Position numbers and translations under genes: made by a program
In this document: piece by piece, positions 10,765 through 21,143 of the stretch
Layout: every line of letters begins with the position of its first letter
Position numbering within the stretch: position 1 is the first letter of the stretch
The notes under the pieces: model-generated
What the model was told of the DNA's origin: nothing
What the model saw: the letters and a program-made list of their open reading frames with translations, nothing else
Database searches by the model: none
Source: Ariolimax columbianus
Lineage: Eukaryota > Mollusca > Gastropoda > Stylommatophora > Arionidae
Length of the DNA stretch: 64,000 bases
NCBI GenBank assembly: GCA_036924085.1
Contig: JAVGWX010000014.1
Location: forward strand, 37,793,056-37,857,055
Reading direction: 5' to 3'

Positions 10765-11027
10765 TTTTTTATTTTTGAATTTTTTTTTATTGCTTTCGCC
10801 TTATTACTCTTTTCCCCAAGGCGGTGGGCGTTGCACTGTGGTTTTTATTTTGCGCCTGTCGGTCCAGTGCATCCGACTTCAGCATTCATTTCATGAAAGG
10901 GTCTGCTTCCTTCTGCATTTTCTAATGGTTTGCTTCCCAGGGGTAACGGCCAGTGCTGTGATGGGGATAGAACCCAGCACCTTCGGTTGCGAGCCGTGTC
11001 ACTCAACCACTACCCCACGCAAGTGTT
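10765..11027 (-). mobile_element. SINE-A copy 1 (tRNA-derived), inserted in RTE-a
   Basis: On the minus strand it starts GCGTGGGGTAGTGGTTGAGT (A-box-like), then GGGTTCTATCCCC (decayed B box). The body has GAAGCAAACCATTAGAAAATG, TGCTGAAGTCGGATGCA and CACAGTGCAACGCCCACCGC. It ends AATAAGGCGAAAGCAATAAA plus an A-rich tail. Members at 26.4 and 55.9 kb show the same order. tRNA-like promoter boxes followed by an unrelated body and A tail are the hallmark of a SINE. The host RTE-a frame is interrupted between its finger motifs. Confidence 0.85.
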
Positions 11028-12150
11028 ATCAAACTTATCGTTCAGAATTGATCGCATTCTGTTGCATTTGATTTTTTGGACAAAAGAATTAATATTGAAG
11101 TTGTGGGATCTTTTGGCCTTATCACTTTGTTGTAAATGTCATTAACATAAATACCTCGTCAAAGATTATTCAGGAGTTTAAAAACATCTGTAGTAGTTGG
11201 CGAAAATTTAAAATTGGTAAACGGGAAGAAAATAAAGTGAGAAAATATTGAATTGTCTGAGTGGTGTGAAGTAAAACGTAGAGTGCCACAGAGCTCAGTT
11301 TTGGGACCAATTTTGTTCTTGAAATATATAAATAAACGATTTGGACAATGATATCGTATCCACGATTGCAAAATTTGCGGATGACACAAAACTACGCAGT
11401 TGTGTCTTATCTAAACCAAAGGTCGGATTAAGATAAAATTCAGGTATAGTTTGTGAGCTAGATAGATGTACAGTCATCCACATGGGTAGATACAATTTGG
11501 AACACAATTACAGAATGGACGAGAACAAAATTAGAAAGACAGGAAAGGGACCTATGGTTATAAAAAAACATACAGGTAAGGTGAGTGAGCAAGTCCAGGT
11601 AGAATTAATAAAGCCAACTGCAATGTTAGGTATGATAAAAAGAAATATTAAACATATGAGCAAGGAAGTGATAATCAAACTGTAAAAAATATTAATTAGA
11701 TCTAAATTGGAGTACTGTGTACATGTGTGGAGTCCTTACCGCAGAGGGGATATAAACATGCTGGAAAGGATACAAAAAAGAGCGACAAAGATGATAGTGG
11801 GATTTATGAATTACAGTTATGAGGAGAGACTCGGAAAAACCGTCCTACAGTGTCTAGGAGAAAGAAGATGAGGTTACTTAATACAGGTTTATAATATAAT
11901 CAACGGCAAGAATAAATTAGACTATAAACATTTTTTTTCTCCAAAAAACAACCACCTACACAAACAACATGTCACAGCTACAAATAAATTAAAGGAAGGT
12001 CCAGATTAGATACTTTGAAAAAATTATTTTAGTCGGAGAGTGATGAATATTTTGAATGCATTGCCACAGGAAATAGTGCAGGCATTCTCAGTTAGTGCAT
12101 TGAAGAAAATATTGGATATGCATAGTTTTCTGATCAAGGAAATGCAAATG

Positions 12151-12841
12151 TAACTTGTTGTAAAACAGATTCTTCCTTGTTAATATGTACATCAGGTCCC
12201 TCACGGTGACCAGCACGTATCTGCACAACTGTTTTTATTCGTTTGTCCTTTCACTGCTTGCGGTAGATTGAGGTCTCAATCTCGTTCAGTTATGGCCATT
12301 CGATAACAATTATTGTGAACCGATATCATCTTAGCACTATTTAGCTCCAGAATCATCAAGGATCATCCTCCTTCTCCTCCCAGCCTCCCCCCCCACCCCA
12401 CCCCCCACCCGATACCCTCACCATCTCAAACTTTGTGCATTCAGTTTAGAACAGTCAGACAGAATTAGAAAGATCAATTTGTGACGAGTAAAGGGCAAAC
12501 AAAAAACATTCAACGCCTACTGATTAAAACATAAAACAACAACCCAGAAGTATAAGCAGCAAAGAATAAACACGGACGAAACTGTCTAAACAACAGTAAT
12601 TGTAAAAATGACTTTTGGTAAATATCTCAAGCCCTGACATAACTAATGTAATAGTAACCCAATTAAATAGGATATGTCGAAATATAGCTGATAATGTCAT
12701 GCCTAAATGACTAATGTAGATTAGCACCACATGTACCGATTAAACACGATCACAAATAAACATGAACTTAATCAGAACAATAGACTGGCTCATGATAATA
12801 GTTATTAAGTACATATCTTCAAGTTGATGGAATGATAGATA
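12151..12841. other. No recognisable feature; short poly-C tract
   Basis: No gene or element recognised beyond the end of CR1. A C-rich stretch lies at about 12,386-12,413. Confidence 0.4.
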
Positions 12842-13235
12842 GACGTTGTTGTTGTTGTTGTTGTTTGTGAATGGCCACAATAAGTAGGTAAACTCGTTTG
12901 TGTGCCGTGAAAAGGACGTTAAGTGACGGGTTGTAGTAGCTTTACTCACATCTTGAGCGTGCTGATGAAAGTGGACCAGGATCCAACGGACGGTTGTGCT
13001 ATGATTGACTTCAACTGCGTGGCAGTCACTACTATGGAGATAACGTCGATCTCCTACCTCATTAGCCAGACTGCCATTAAAACAGCCCGTTTCCAGGAAG
13101 GACTACGAGTATGGAGGTCGTGGGCAGTATATTTACCTGGCCCTGACTAACATGTCTGGTCAGTATGTTTTACCTGACCCTGACTAACATGTCTGATCGG
13201 TATGTTTTACCTGAATAGACGCTAGTCTTCCTTCC
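12842..13235 (-). mobile_element. Element B, near full-length, with (GTT)n = (AAC)n tail and short head repeat
   Basis: On the minus strand the order is: head start AGACTAGCGTCT; two to three 37-bp head units with GTTAGTCAGGGTCAGG; body with CTGGAAACGGGCTGTT, GTAGTGACTGCCACGCAG, CAATCATAGCACAACCGTCC, TTTCATCAGCACGCTCAAG and CGTCACTTAACGTCC; then an (AAC)5 tail at 12,845-12,862. The copy shows the full architecture of the family. It has no ORF of its own. Confidence 0.8.
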
Positions 13236-13556
<321 letters not shown>

Positions 13557-14405
13557 TAGACTGACAGCGATATGGGAAAGTACGTGTGTCTACATGCTAC
13601 TGCTGTTTAGGAAAATACGCATAACTAATCTTGTCTCTGATACAAAAACCATTACTTAAAACGGATCGCCTCCCTTACCTCTACCGGATCACGGCCCTTA
13701 TCTATAACACATCATATTTCTTACCTATAACACTTCGTACCCCTTGTTTAGAACTGTTCATGCCATTTATCTATTACGCCTCATGTCCCTCATCTCCAGT
13801 CTATCCAGTCGATAGAGGGATAGAGACGAAAGTATAGAAAGCAAACCCTATCACTTAGATTTCCCTCCTCGTAAAAAAAAGTAGATGCTAAATAGTATCT
13901 TCATACCTTCCCTGTGCTACCAATTCCAGACATGGTCATTGATTAGGGCTCAAGAACGAAAGTTAGCCACCTGCGAAATATGGTGTCTACTAAAGGTCTC
14001 TAACAACAACAGAAGAGATTGAATCACAAATATCAATAATCGGAAGAAGGTTCGAACAATACCCTGCCTAAATAACATCGAGCAGAAAAGTATGGAATAG
14101 TCAGTGGAGTGACCACATTGTGAGAATGCAACAAAATCGCATTGTACATGCATCTATCTACAGGAAGAGGAGCAATAGGTAGTTCGAGGAATAGGTTGAT
14201 AGACAGTATAAACGACACCTGCCGTATAGTAGGGATGAGTGTCACTCGAGCCACGAGAGAGGCTAAAGACAAACACATACCACGACAATGGGCTACAACC
14301 TAGTAGAAATTCAAACGACACAAGAAGAAACACGTGTATCTGTGTCAAATGTGTTATCATATTTTGTTAAATTGATAGTTTTATTTATATGGCCAATAAA
14401 TTTGT
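13557..14405. other. No recognisable feature
   Basis: Apparently unique sequence with no coding similarity on either strand. Confidence 0.4.
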
Positions 14406-14414
14406 GTTTTTATG

Positions 14415-14439
14415 TGTGTGTGTGTGTGTGTGTTATCAT

Positions 14440-14483
<44 letters not shown>
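14415..14483. repeat. (TG)n and (TA)n microsatellites
   Basis: A (TG)n run at 14,415-14,432 is followed by a short spacer and a (TA)n run at about 14,449-14,483. Confidence 0.95.
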
Positions 14484-14486
<3 letters not shown>

Positions 14487-15175
14487 ACATCTATTCGGAA
14501 TGTATCATGAGAAACGTTTGAGAAGACGAGAACATCGAAACTTTCGATCCATTTACAATTGGCGGTAACGAGATCCCATACTTGCAATACTCAGATGACA
14601 CAGCGATACAATCAAGAAGTGCAGAAGGGCTATAGCAATTAATTTCAGCTGTATATAGATACAGCACAGATCAGAACCTATTTATAAACATAACAAAATG
14701 AAGTAAATGAAAACCAACAAAACTCGATGTCAACATAAATCTACAATAGATAGAGAGGAAATAGACCACACGCATTTGGAATATTTTGGAATTTAAAATA
14801 TGACTGCTCAAAATAAATTAGAAGAAGACTAGCCATGGCAACGCAGAGGCTAATCGACCTGATGAAATTATGACAGAACACCAACTAAGCGACAAAAGTA
14901 AAAGTCTTGAGAGCCTCTGACGTAATAGCATAAGGTTAAGAAGCATGCACGGTTATCAACACATCTAGAAAGGGAATCGAATCCTTCGAGTCAAAATGTT
15001 ACAGAAAGATCCTCAGAATACCCTGGACTAAGAGAAGGACAAATATAGACATTCGGCAAGAGTTGAGCATAGACGAGAACTGGTTCATCAATTCCACTTT
15101 GGTCAGAAAATTGAAATACGTTGGTTCCGTCAAGAGACACAACGGTCTTGAGAGAACAGTGATGGAAGGTATGGT

Positions 15176-15818
15176 TCTTAGTTCTTAGTCGACCTGTACT
15201 TCTGAAGTTACAAATGAGGAAATACGAGATAGAATTACAACAGCAATAGGGCCTTTTGAAGACCTCTTGGCAACTGTCAAAAGAAGGAAACTCGCTTGGT
15301 ACAGTCATATATCGAGATCAAATGGTCTTGCAAATACGATCCTCCACGGAAAGGTGCAAGGCAGACGAAGAGGCCGACCTAAAAAGAGATGGGAGGACAA
15401 CATAAAAGAATGGACCAATCTCCAAGCAGAAGTGGCACAGGCAGCGGCCGTTGACAGAGAAGGGTGACAAAAGTTTGTGAGGATGTCTTCATGTGTGCCC
15501 CAACGACCTCATCGGTTACGGGATGACCTGACCTGACCTGACCTAACCTGAATTCTACAATGGACAGATGCCTCTGTGCAGGTCCCGGCTCTGGTATTAG
15601 GCTTTCCTGCCTAGCGGGCCAGGCTCGAGCAGCCCAATACCCGGCTGCGTTGGGACAAGCGCTTGCGGATGGTAGTTAATCGATGTGTGAGTCCATCTCA
15701 ATAGACTCAAACACTAGAGCAAAGCAGACCTGCAGCCTGCTAGGTGCTATCTCTTAATAAACCACCCAACCATGGCCGGTGTCATGCCATGTCCCAGTTA
15801 GTCGCCTCTTACGGCTTA
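15176..15818 (+). mobile_element. Element C, copy 3, flanked by a 12-bp target-site duplication
   Basis: It begins TCTTAGTTCTTAGTCGACCT, like the 1.77-kb copy, and ends after GTTAGTCGCCTCTTACGG. The bases GGAAGGTATGGT flank it on both sides (15,164-15,175 and 15,819-15,830) and belong to the disrupted RTE-b coding sequence, so the boundaries are well defined. A second LINE fragment sits inside it at 15,203-15,545. Confidence 0.85.
15203..15545 (+). mobile_element. RTE-c LINE 3' fragment nested in element C
   Basis: The frame reads EVTNEEIRDRI, then KRRKLAWYSHISRSNGLANT, VQGRRRGRPKKRWEDNIKEW and a stop near the last codons. A shifted frame continues SSCVPQRPHRLRDDLT and a TGACC-rich tail. The WYGHxxRSxGLAKTIL...RRGRxxKRWEDNIKEWT pattern is the familiar C-terminus of an RTE-type LINE. 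It is strongly 5' truncated (about 340 bp). Element C sequence resumes immediately after it with CTACAATGGACAGATGCCTC. Confidence 0.8.
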
Positions 15819-15844
15819 GGAAGGTATGGTATCGGGCAAATAGG

Positions 15845-16372
15845 CAGGGGTGGACCGAGAAGGGGTAGACCGAGAAGGGGTAGACCGAGAAGGCGTAGAC
15901 TGAGAAGGTGTAAACCTAGAAGAGGTAGACCGAGAACGGGTAGACCTAGAAGGGGTAGACCGAAAAGAGGTAGACCGAGCAGGGGTAGACCGAGAAGGGG
16001 TAGACCGAGAAGGTGTAGACCGAGAACCTTTTAGACCGAGAAGGGGTAGACCTAGAAGGGGTAAACCAAAAACGGGTAGACCGAGAAGGAGTAGACCTAG
16101 AAGGGGTAGACCGAGAAGGGGTAGACCGAGAAGGGGTAGACCGAGAAGGGGTAGATCGAGATGGGGTAGACCGAGAAGGGGTAGACCTAGAAGGGGTAGA
16201 CCTAGAAGTGGTAGACCTAAAAGGGGTAGACCGAAAAGAGGTAGACCGAGAACGGGTAGACTGAGAAGGGGTAGACCGAGAAGGGGTAGACCGAGAAGGG
16301 GTAGACCGAAAAGAGATAGACCGAGAACGGGTAGACCGAGAAGGGGTAGGCCTAGAAGGGGTAGACCTACAA
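15845..16372. repeat. 15-bp minisatellite, about 35 units, from the RTE-b RGRPRR segment
   Basis: The unit is GGTAGACCGAGAAGG with point variants. On the plus strand it encodes repeated RGRPR. The flanks are RTE-b coding sequence on both sides (GKIGRG-like before, RRWHQDI after). The 30.2-kb copy encodes this segment only once, as RGRGRPRRRRHQ. It is therefore an in-place expansion of the basic C-terminal motif of the LINE protein. Open frames persist on both strands for over 90 codons because the unit is a multiple of three. Confidence 0.95.
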
Positions 16373-16500
16373 GACGATGGCACCAGGATATCAAGGAATG
16401 CCTAGGCATGACTTTGGCGGAGGTTGGAAATTTGGCTGGGAACTAGTTTCTTTCAGACAGGCGAGCGACGTTCTACAAAAGCATGCAATAATGAGGATGA

Positions 16501-17904
16501 TGATTCTTAATTTTTTTACTCAAACAAATTTAATATTTTTTTTAGTTTTTTAAAAAGAAAAAAAAGGTATGCAAGGTACAATAAACGGTACAATAACAGT
16601 TTGTACGAAGTTCTTATTTGAGTTAGTTCCGGGCCGGCCGCTACACCATCAAGATTGTGAGCACCCTGGGCTATTACTAAAGAAACCCCGTCTGTAGCTG
16701 AGATTTCTTATCATCTGCGCAACAATATATACCATACACAGGATCATGCTGTCTTCATAACGTTCACAAAGAATTCTCAGATATCCAAGGTAAATAGTCT
16801 CCGATGAACCAACCGTCTGCGACAAAGTGCGAGACTTTGCCATAGAAAAACAGCATGGGCTATACCTTTATAGACGTAACAGGGTTATTGGCAGGGGAGA
16901 GAATTAATGCAGGGGAGAAAATTAGTGCAAAACTCTTGACACTGAAACATCAAGGCTTTTTGGCGCGTAGTACTTTCTTTGGTCTGGTAGATGCCAAGAA
17001 AAAATGTGCGGAAATGTAGGGTTGCCGGTAAGGCCAAATAAAAAATAACACAACTTTGTTTATTTTGTGTGGGGAAAGTGAGTCCGTACAATGGAGTGAA
17101 CCTATTGCCGTTACGCTGGAATCTAGGAAGCAATATATCTACAATAATACGCGTCGATGTGTGTCTGTGAAAAAGACACTTGCACAACTTTCACACGCGC
17201 CCTCGTGGTGAGGCCTTCCATTGCACTTTGGTTGGGCTAGCTTCTGAGGGCGCACAAACCTAGCATAGGTACATACAGGCGCACACATGCATCCAAGCAC
17301 TAGTTTATGCGTCCTGATATCGCCCAATTGACTACGGTCTGGGCTGGAATGAGCGCGTATCCGCCAGTAGAAACTAGTGAGGCAAACATCTAAGCAACAA
17401 CAACATGTGTGTCTGTGTCGGCAAAGTCAGTGTATGTAGATTAGCATCTCGAGTTCCAGGTTCGCCAAGCTTTGAGATATGGATTCCTTTTTATCCCTGT
17501 AAAGTTTATGGGCCAGAACCTGAAACCAAATTATTAATTTGTACGATTTGTTGGAATCCTTTACAGAGGCTGCATAAAGATGTGATTTAGGACTTCCTTT
17601 TGCGAATCTCGTTCATCGGCCACAGTGTGAAATAATGGGAGACAGTGTAATCACTTCACTAGACTTTGCATGCAATCGGGATTGGATCAAAGTGGTGCAT
17701 GCACAATTTGGAAAATCATGTAAAGATTTCATAAGAGATGTAGGGCTAGGATTACAGTGTAAATGTAAGGGGGCCGATATGTGGAAATTACGGGTCTTTA
17801 AAAATGGTCTAGTTGCCTAAGTATCTTGTAAAACTCCATGTACCTACGCTAGTTAGAAATAATGTAGTGGAGAGAACAATATCAAACATAAATTGTACTT
17901 TGCT
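16501..17904. other. No recognisable feature
   Basis: About 1.4 kb with no similarity I can name. Open frames of 60-100 codons exist (for example 17,635-17,820 on plus, and 16,885-17,187 on minus), without recognisable domains or splice context. Confidence 0.4.
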
Positions 17905-18310
17905 TCACTTGTCAATCCACTTGCTTTTTCTTCTTCTTCTTCCTCTTTTTCTTCCTATTCTTCTTCCTGTTTTTCTTCCTCGTCTTCTTCTTTTCCCTCT
18001 TTTTCTTCCTCTTTTTCTTCTTCCTCCTTTTCTTCTTCTTCGTCCACTTCTTCTTGTTTTTTGTTCATCTACGGCGATCGATCTGAAAAGGACGTTGTGT
18101 CGTAGCTCACAGCAAGGCTGCGCTTCCTGCGTCTTTCGGACCGACACATCCAATTTCAGCTGGCTTTTGTGGATACCGGGGTTGCGTTCCCCCTGTGATT
18201 CCTGTTACTTTATTATGACTGCACTAGCGCAGCCTGTTCACAGGGCCGCCTCTAGATTAGGGTCTGATCCGCTGACCCTGATACAGGCAACCAGCTGAGT
18301 CGCTTGCTGC
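17905..18310 (-). mobile_element. Element D copy with a (GAA)n-type tail
   Basis: On the minus strand the order matches the other D copies: CAGCGGATCAGACCC, GAGGCGGCCCTGTGAACAGG, ACAGGAATCACAG, AGCTGAAATTGGATGTGTCG, GTCCGAAAGACGCAGGAAG and CTACGACACAACGTCC. It then has a purine tail seen on plus as (TTC)n-rich sequence at 17,925-18,060. It lacks an ORF and is presumably a SINE-like non-autonomous element. Confidence 0.65.
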
Positions 18311-19255
18311 TGTCTCTCGTTTCACTGCGGCGCATCTTTGGCCCCATGTGTTCCATCTGTGGCCCCCTTATGCTGCATCTGTGATCCCTTGTGCTATATC
18401 TTCGGCCCCATGAGGTCCATTTTTGGTCCTCTGTACGACCCTTGTGCTACATTTTAGGCCCCTGTGCTCCATTTTCAGCCCTTGATCTGCATCCTAGCCC
18501 CACCGCCCCTTCTGTGCTGCATCGTTGATACCTTGTGCTGCATCTTTGTCCCTCTGTGCTGCATCTTTGATCCATTGTGCTCCATCTTTGGACCTCTAGG
18601 CTGCATCTTTGGTCCCTTGTACTGCATCTTCGACCCAATGTTCTCCATCGTCACACCCCTGTGCTACATCGTCGCCCATACGTGCGTCATCGTCGACCCA
18701 TTGTGCTGCGTTGTCGTCCCTCTCCTTCCTGTGCTACATCTTCGCCCCTATGTGCTCCATCTTCGACCCTTGAACCACATCCTCGACCCTATGTACTCCA
18801 TCTTCGACCCTTGTACCACATCTTCGACCCTTGTACCACATCTTCGACCCTTGTACCACATCTTCGACCATTGTACCACATCTTCGACCCTTGTACCACA
18901 TTTTCGACCCTTGTACCACATTTCCACCCTTTTACCACATCTTTGACCCTTGTACCACATCTTCGACCCTTGTACCACATCTTCGTCGTCCCGTGTACTA
19001 CATCTTCCAGCCGTGTACCACATCTTCGACCCTTGTACCACATCTTCGTCGTCCCGTGTACTACATCTTCCAGCCTTGTACCACATCTTCGACCCTTGTA
19101 CCACATGTTCCACCTTTGAACCACACCTTTGACCCTTGCACCACATCTTCCCCCATTGTACCACATCTTCCATCCTTGTACCACATATTCAACCCTTGTA
19201 CCATATCTTCCACCCTTGTACCACATCTTCCATCCTTGTACCACATCGTTGACCC
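18311..19255. repeat. 20-bp minisatellite, regular core with diverged left part
   Basis: The core (about 18,740-19,255) repeats TTGTACCACATCTTCGACCC with few changes. The left part (18,330-18,740) repeats looser words such as TGTGCTGCATCTTTG and CTCCATCTTCGA at a similar spacing, so it looks like older units of the same array. Long open frames on both strands (up to 243 codons) arise from the repeat and do not resemble a protein family. Confidence 0.85.
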
Positions 19256-19940
19256 CAGTCCACTTACGTCGGTTTGCCCGTGGAGAGCTGGTTTGGTTGC
19301 CTGCAACGTTTTAAGCCGGGGCTATTGTGGGATTTCTATCTTCTATCTATCTGCCCCGAGATCTTCTTCGAACTGCAGCCTCATGTCTGATGGTCTGCAT
19401 GTTCTGTTCTGGAAACGTGTTAGTGCCTCAGTCCTTATCGAAATGGTGATCTTAGACTGTCACGTGTTCCTCCCCTTAGTGACTCACTGCAGTCGCCTAG
19501 ATTCGATTTTTAAGTGTCTTACATTGTATATGAACACCAGCGACTCAACGCTGTATCACTAGAGAGATAACTGCACATATCATACAACAAAGCAGCTGTA
19601 CCAGCAGTTAGCTTTGTTTTACTTCGTGTATGAATGGGAAGATCACATACTCTCAGCGTTATCCCATATGGGAACGACTTGGAAATCAAGGTGAGGTGCA
19701 GTATTCTCACCTTGACCCCGCCTCACGTCCGCACAGTTCACCTGCAATTGTGGTGTGTTTTGCTAACATGGTCGAAGAGGTGAGGATTTATACTATTTTC
19801 CTCGTAATGGTGAGACTGGTGAGAAATCCTGCCTTGTTCTACAGGAAAGAAGATTCAGGTCACCCTTCCTCAGTACACTTCTTGATTTAATCAGAGAAAT
19901 TACAGTACCCTATCAGAGACAATTCATCAGAAGCGAAGAT
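19256..19940. other. No recognisable feature
   Basis: Apparently unique sequence between two minisatellites. No coding similarity seen. Confidence 0.4.
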
Positions 19941-20470
19941 TTCAGTACAAGTAGGTTCAAGAATTCAGTACAAGTAGGTTCAAGAATTCAGTACAAGTAG
20001 GTTCAAGAATTCGGTACAACTAGCTTTAAGAATTCAGTACAAGTAGGTTCAAGAATTCAGTACAAGTAGGTTCAAGAATTCAGTACAAGTAGGTTCAAGA
20101 ATTCGGTACAACTAGCTTCAAGAATTCAGTACAAGTAGGTTCAAGAATTCAGTACAAGTAGGTTCAAGAATTCGGTACAACTAGCTTCAAGAATTCAGTA
20201 CAAGTAGGTTCAAGAATTCAGTACAAGTAGGTTCAAGAATTCAGTACAAGTAAGTTCAAGAATTCAGTACAAGTAGGTTCAAGAATTCAGTACAAGTAGG
20301 TTCAAGAATTCGGTACAAGTAGGTTCAAGAATTCAGTACAAGTAGGTTCAAGAATTCAGTACAAGTAGGTTCAAGAATTCAGTACAAGTAGGTTCAAGAA
20401 TTCAGTACAAGTAGGTTCAAGAATTCAGTACAAGTAGGTTCAAGAATTCAATACAAGTAAGTCCAGAATT
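19941..20470. repeat. 23-bp minisatellite, about 23 units
   Basis: The unit contains AATTCAGTACAAGTAGGTTC followed by AAG, so each unit carries a GAATTC site at the junction. A variant with GGTACAACTAGCTT appears at intervals (about 20,010, 20,105 and 20,175), giving a loose higher-order pattern. Confidence 0.95.
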
Positions 20471-20772
20471 CAGTCTACAAAAAAATAAAAATAAAAACCA
20501 TCCACTTTTTCAGGCAATATAATTTGATTGACTTTATATTATTATTAATCAGTCAGTGTTGATCTCCATTCTGTTGGCCGGGGCTGCTGTAAGAGCACTA
20601 GTTTTCACTATCATCAAGAGAAGGTAGGGTGCAACTTCTTCAATGTGATTCATTGATCTTGTCGTCAGATCTGCTGTAACAGTTCTACTCTTGTCTTCTA
20701 TCAGATTAACCTTCTGACACGCAACTTATTCTGTCGTATAGTGGCCTTGCCTCTCTTACACCTACTTCACGC
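20471..20772. other. No recognisable feature
   Basis: A short AT-rich stretch, then unique sequence. Nothing recognised. Confidence 0.35.
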
Positions 20773-20784
20773 GAATCAACAAAG

Positions 20785-21131
20785 GGGATCATAATGCTGA
20801 GCAGCGCAGTTGCCAGCGACCCATAGCTGACTGCTAGCGTCAGGGTCAGCGAACCAGAGCTGCCAAGACCCTTCTACACCTCCACGCGGTGATCTTGGAT
20901 AACAGGCTGCAGCAGAGCAGATTGGCTAAGGAGAAGGGATCGAAGAGGGAATGCTAACCCGGTACTCAAAAAATGCTTGCTGAAGTCGGATGTGTTGGAC
21001 CGAAAGGTGTAAATATCGCAGTCAATCTGTAAACTACAACACAACGCATTCCGTTCTCTGGACTACATTCTGCTACTTAAGCCCTTTCAGGGTTTGGTAG
21101 CGGGAGATTGAGAACGAACGAAGAAGAAGAA
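20785..21131 (+). mobile_element. Element D, complete copy with (GAA)n tail and 12-bp target-site duplication
   Basis: The element starts at GGGATCATAATGCTGAGCAG. It includes CCCATAGCTGACTGCTAGCG, AAGACCCTTCTACACCTCC, TGCTGAAGTCGGATGTGTTG, GACCGAAAGGTGTAAATATC and GGTAGCGGGAGATTGAGAAC. It ends AACGAACGAAGAAGAAG. The 12-mer GAATCAACAAAG lies at both edges (20,773-20,784 and 21,132-21,143), a convincing target-site duplication that fixes the element at about 350 bp. The body word TGCTGAAGTCGGATG is shared with SINE-A. Confidence 0.85.
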
Positions 21132-21143
21132 GAATCAACAAAG

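Larger units (their letters stand above)
8585..11151 (-). mobile_element. RTE-a LINE inserted in CR1, containing two minisatellites and a SINE
   Basis: Read on minus from 11,151, the coding order is: a KKSNATECDQF...TISLI finger motif; SINE-A insertion; DNQFGFCKARETVDAIGSLR; a LFICF-type motif A region; the 15-bp array; KVNAIKFADD (RT motif C); a linker; the 26-bp array; HIWPIALYGAKRWTLAKK; EAFEMWCYRGMERASWTERR; and TEVDAQRKIL. The 3' end has a GATGATAATGATGAGG tail at about 8585-8600. Excluding the arrays and SINE, about 1.4 kb of LINE remains. It is 5' truncated and has several stops. The 43.1-kb and 60.7-kb copies belong to the same family. Confidence 0.8.
8139..12150 (+). mobile_element. 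CR1-like LINE, split in two by a nested RTE-a insertion
   Basis: Part 1 (8139-8584) encodes the RT fingers: KLLFEIRDQLAKL, VIPLLKKGK, NYRPVSLTSIVCKF, then GRSCLTNLL and motif A (VDVIYLDFAKSFD). Part 2 (11,152-12,150) resumes in the next codons (PRQRLFRSLK), then ELSEWCEVKRRVPQSSVLGP (motif B), AKFADDTKL (motif C, near 11,370), KVSEQVQVE, NAMLGMIKRNIK-like sequence, LEYCVHVWSPYRRGDINMLE and a 3' end. TACCTC occurs at both junctions (8579-8584 and 11,152-11,157), consistent with a target-site duplication. Stops and frameshifts in both parts mean the element is dead. The endonuclease domain is missing, so it is 5' truncated. Confidence 0.85.
14520..16500 (+). mobile_element. RTE-b LINE, split by an element C insertion and carrying a 15-bp array
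   Basis: From 14,520 it encodes a decayed ENIETFDPFTIGG, then the motif C remnant QYSDDT (canonical YADD), SAEGL, DQNLFINI, KSLESL and further pieces, with many stops. It stops at GGAAGGTATGGT (15,164-15,175). It resumes with the same 12 bases at 15,819-15,830, followed by a 15-bp array and then RRWHQDI-type sequence and TFYKSMQ to about 16,495. The 30.1-kb copy shows the same order without insertion (MVPGKRGRGRPRRRRHQDIQ). It is 5' truncated at the RT palm and inactive. Confidence 0.8.

Noticed and set aside
18447..19562. Repetitive 140-243-codon ORFs on both strands
   Set aside because: They follow the 20-bp array in every frame. No protein family is recognised.
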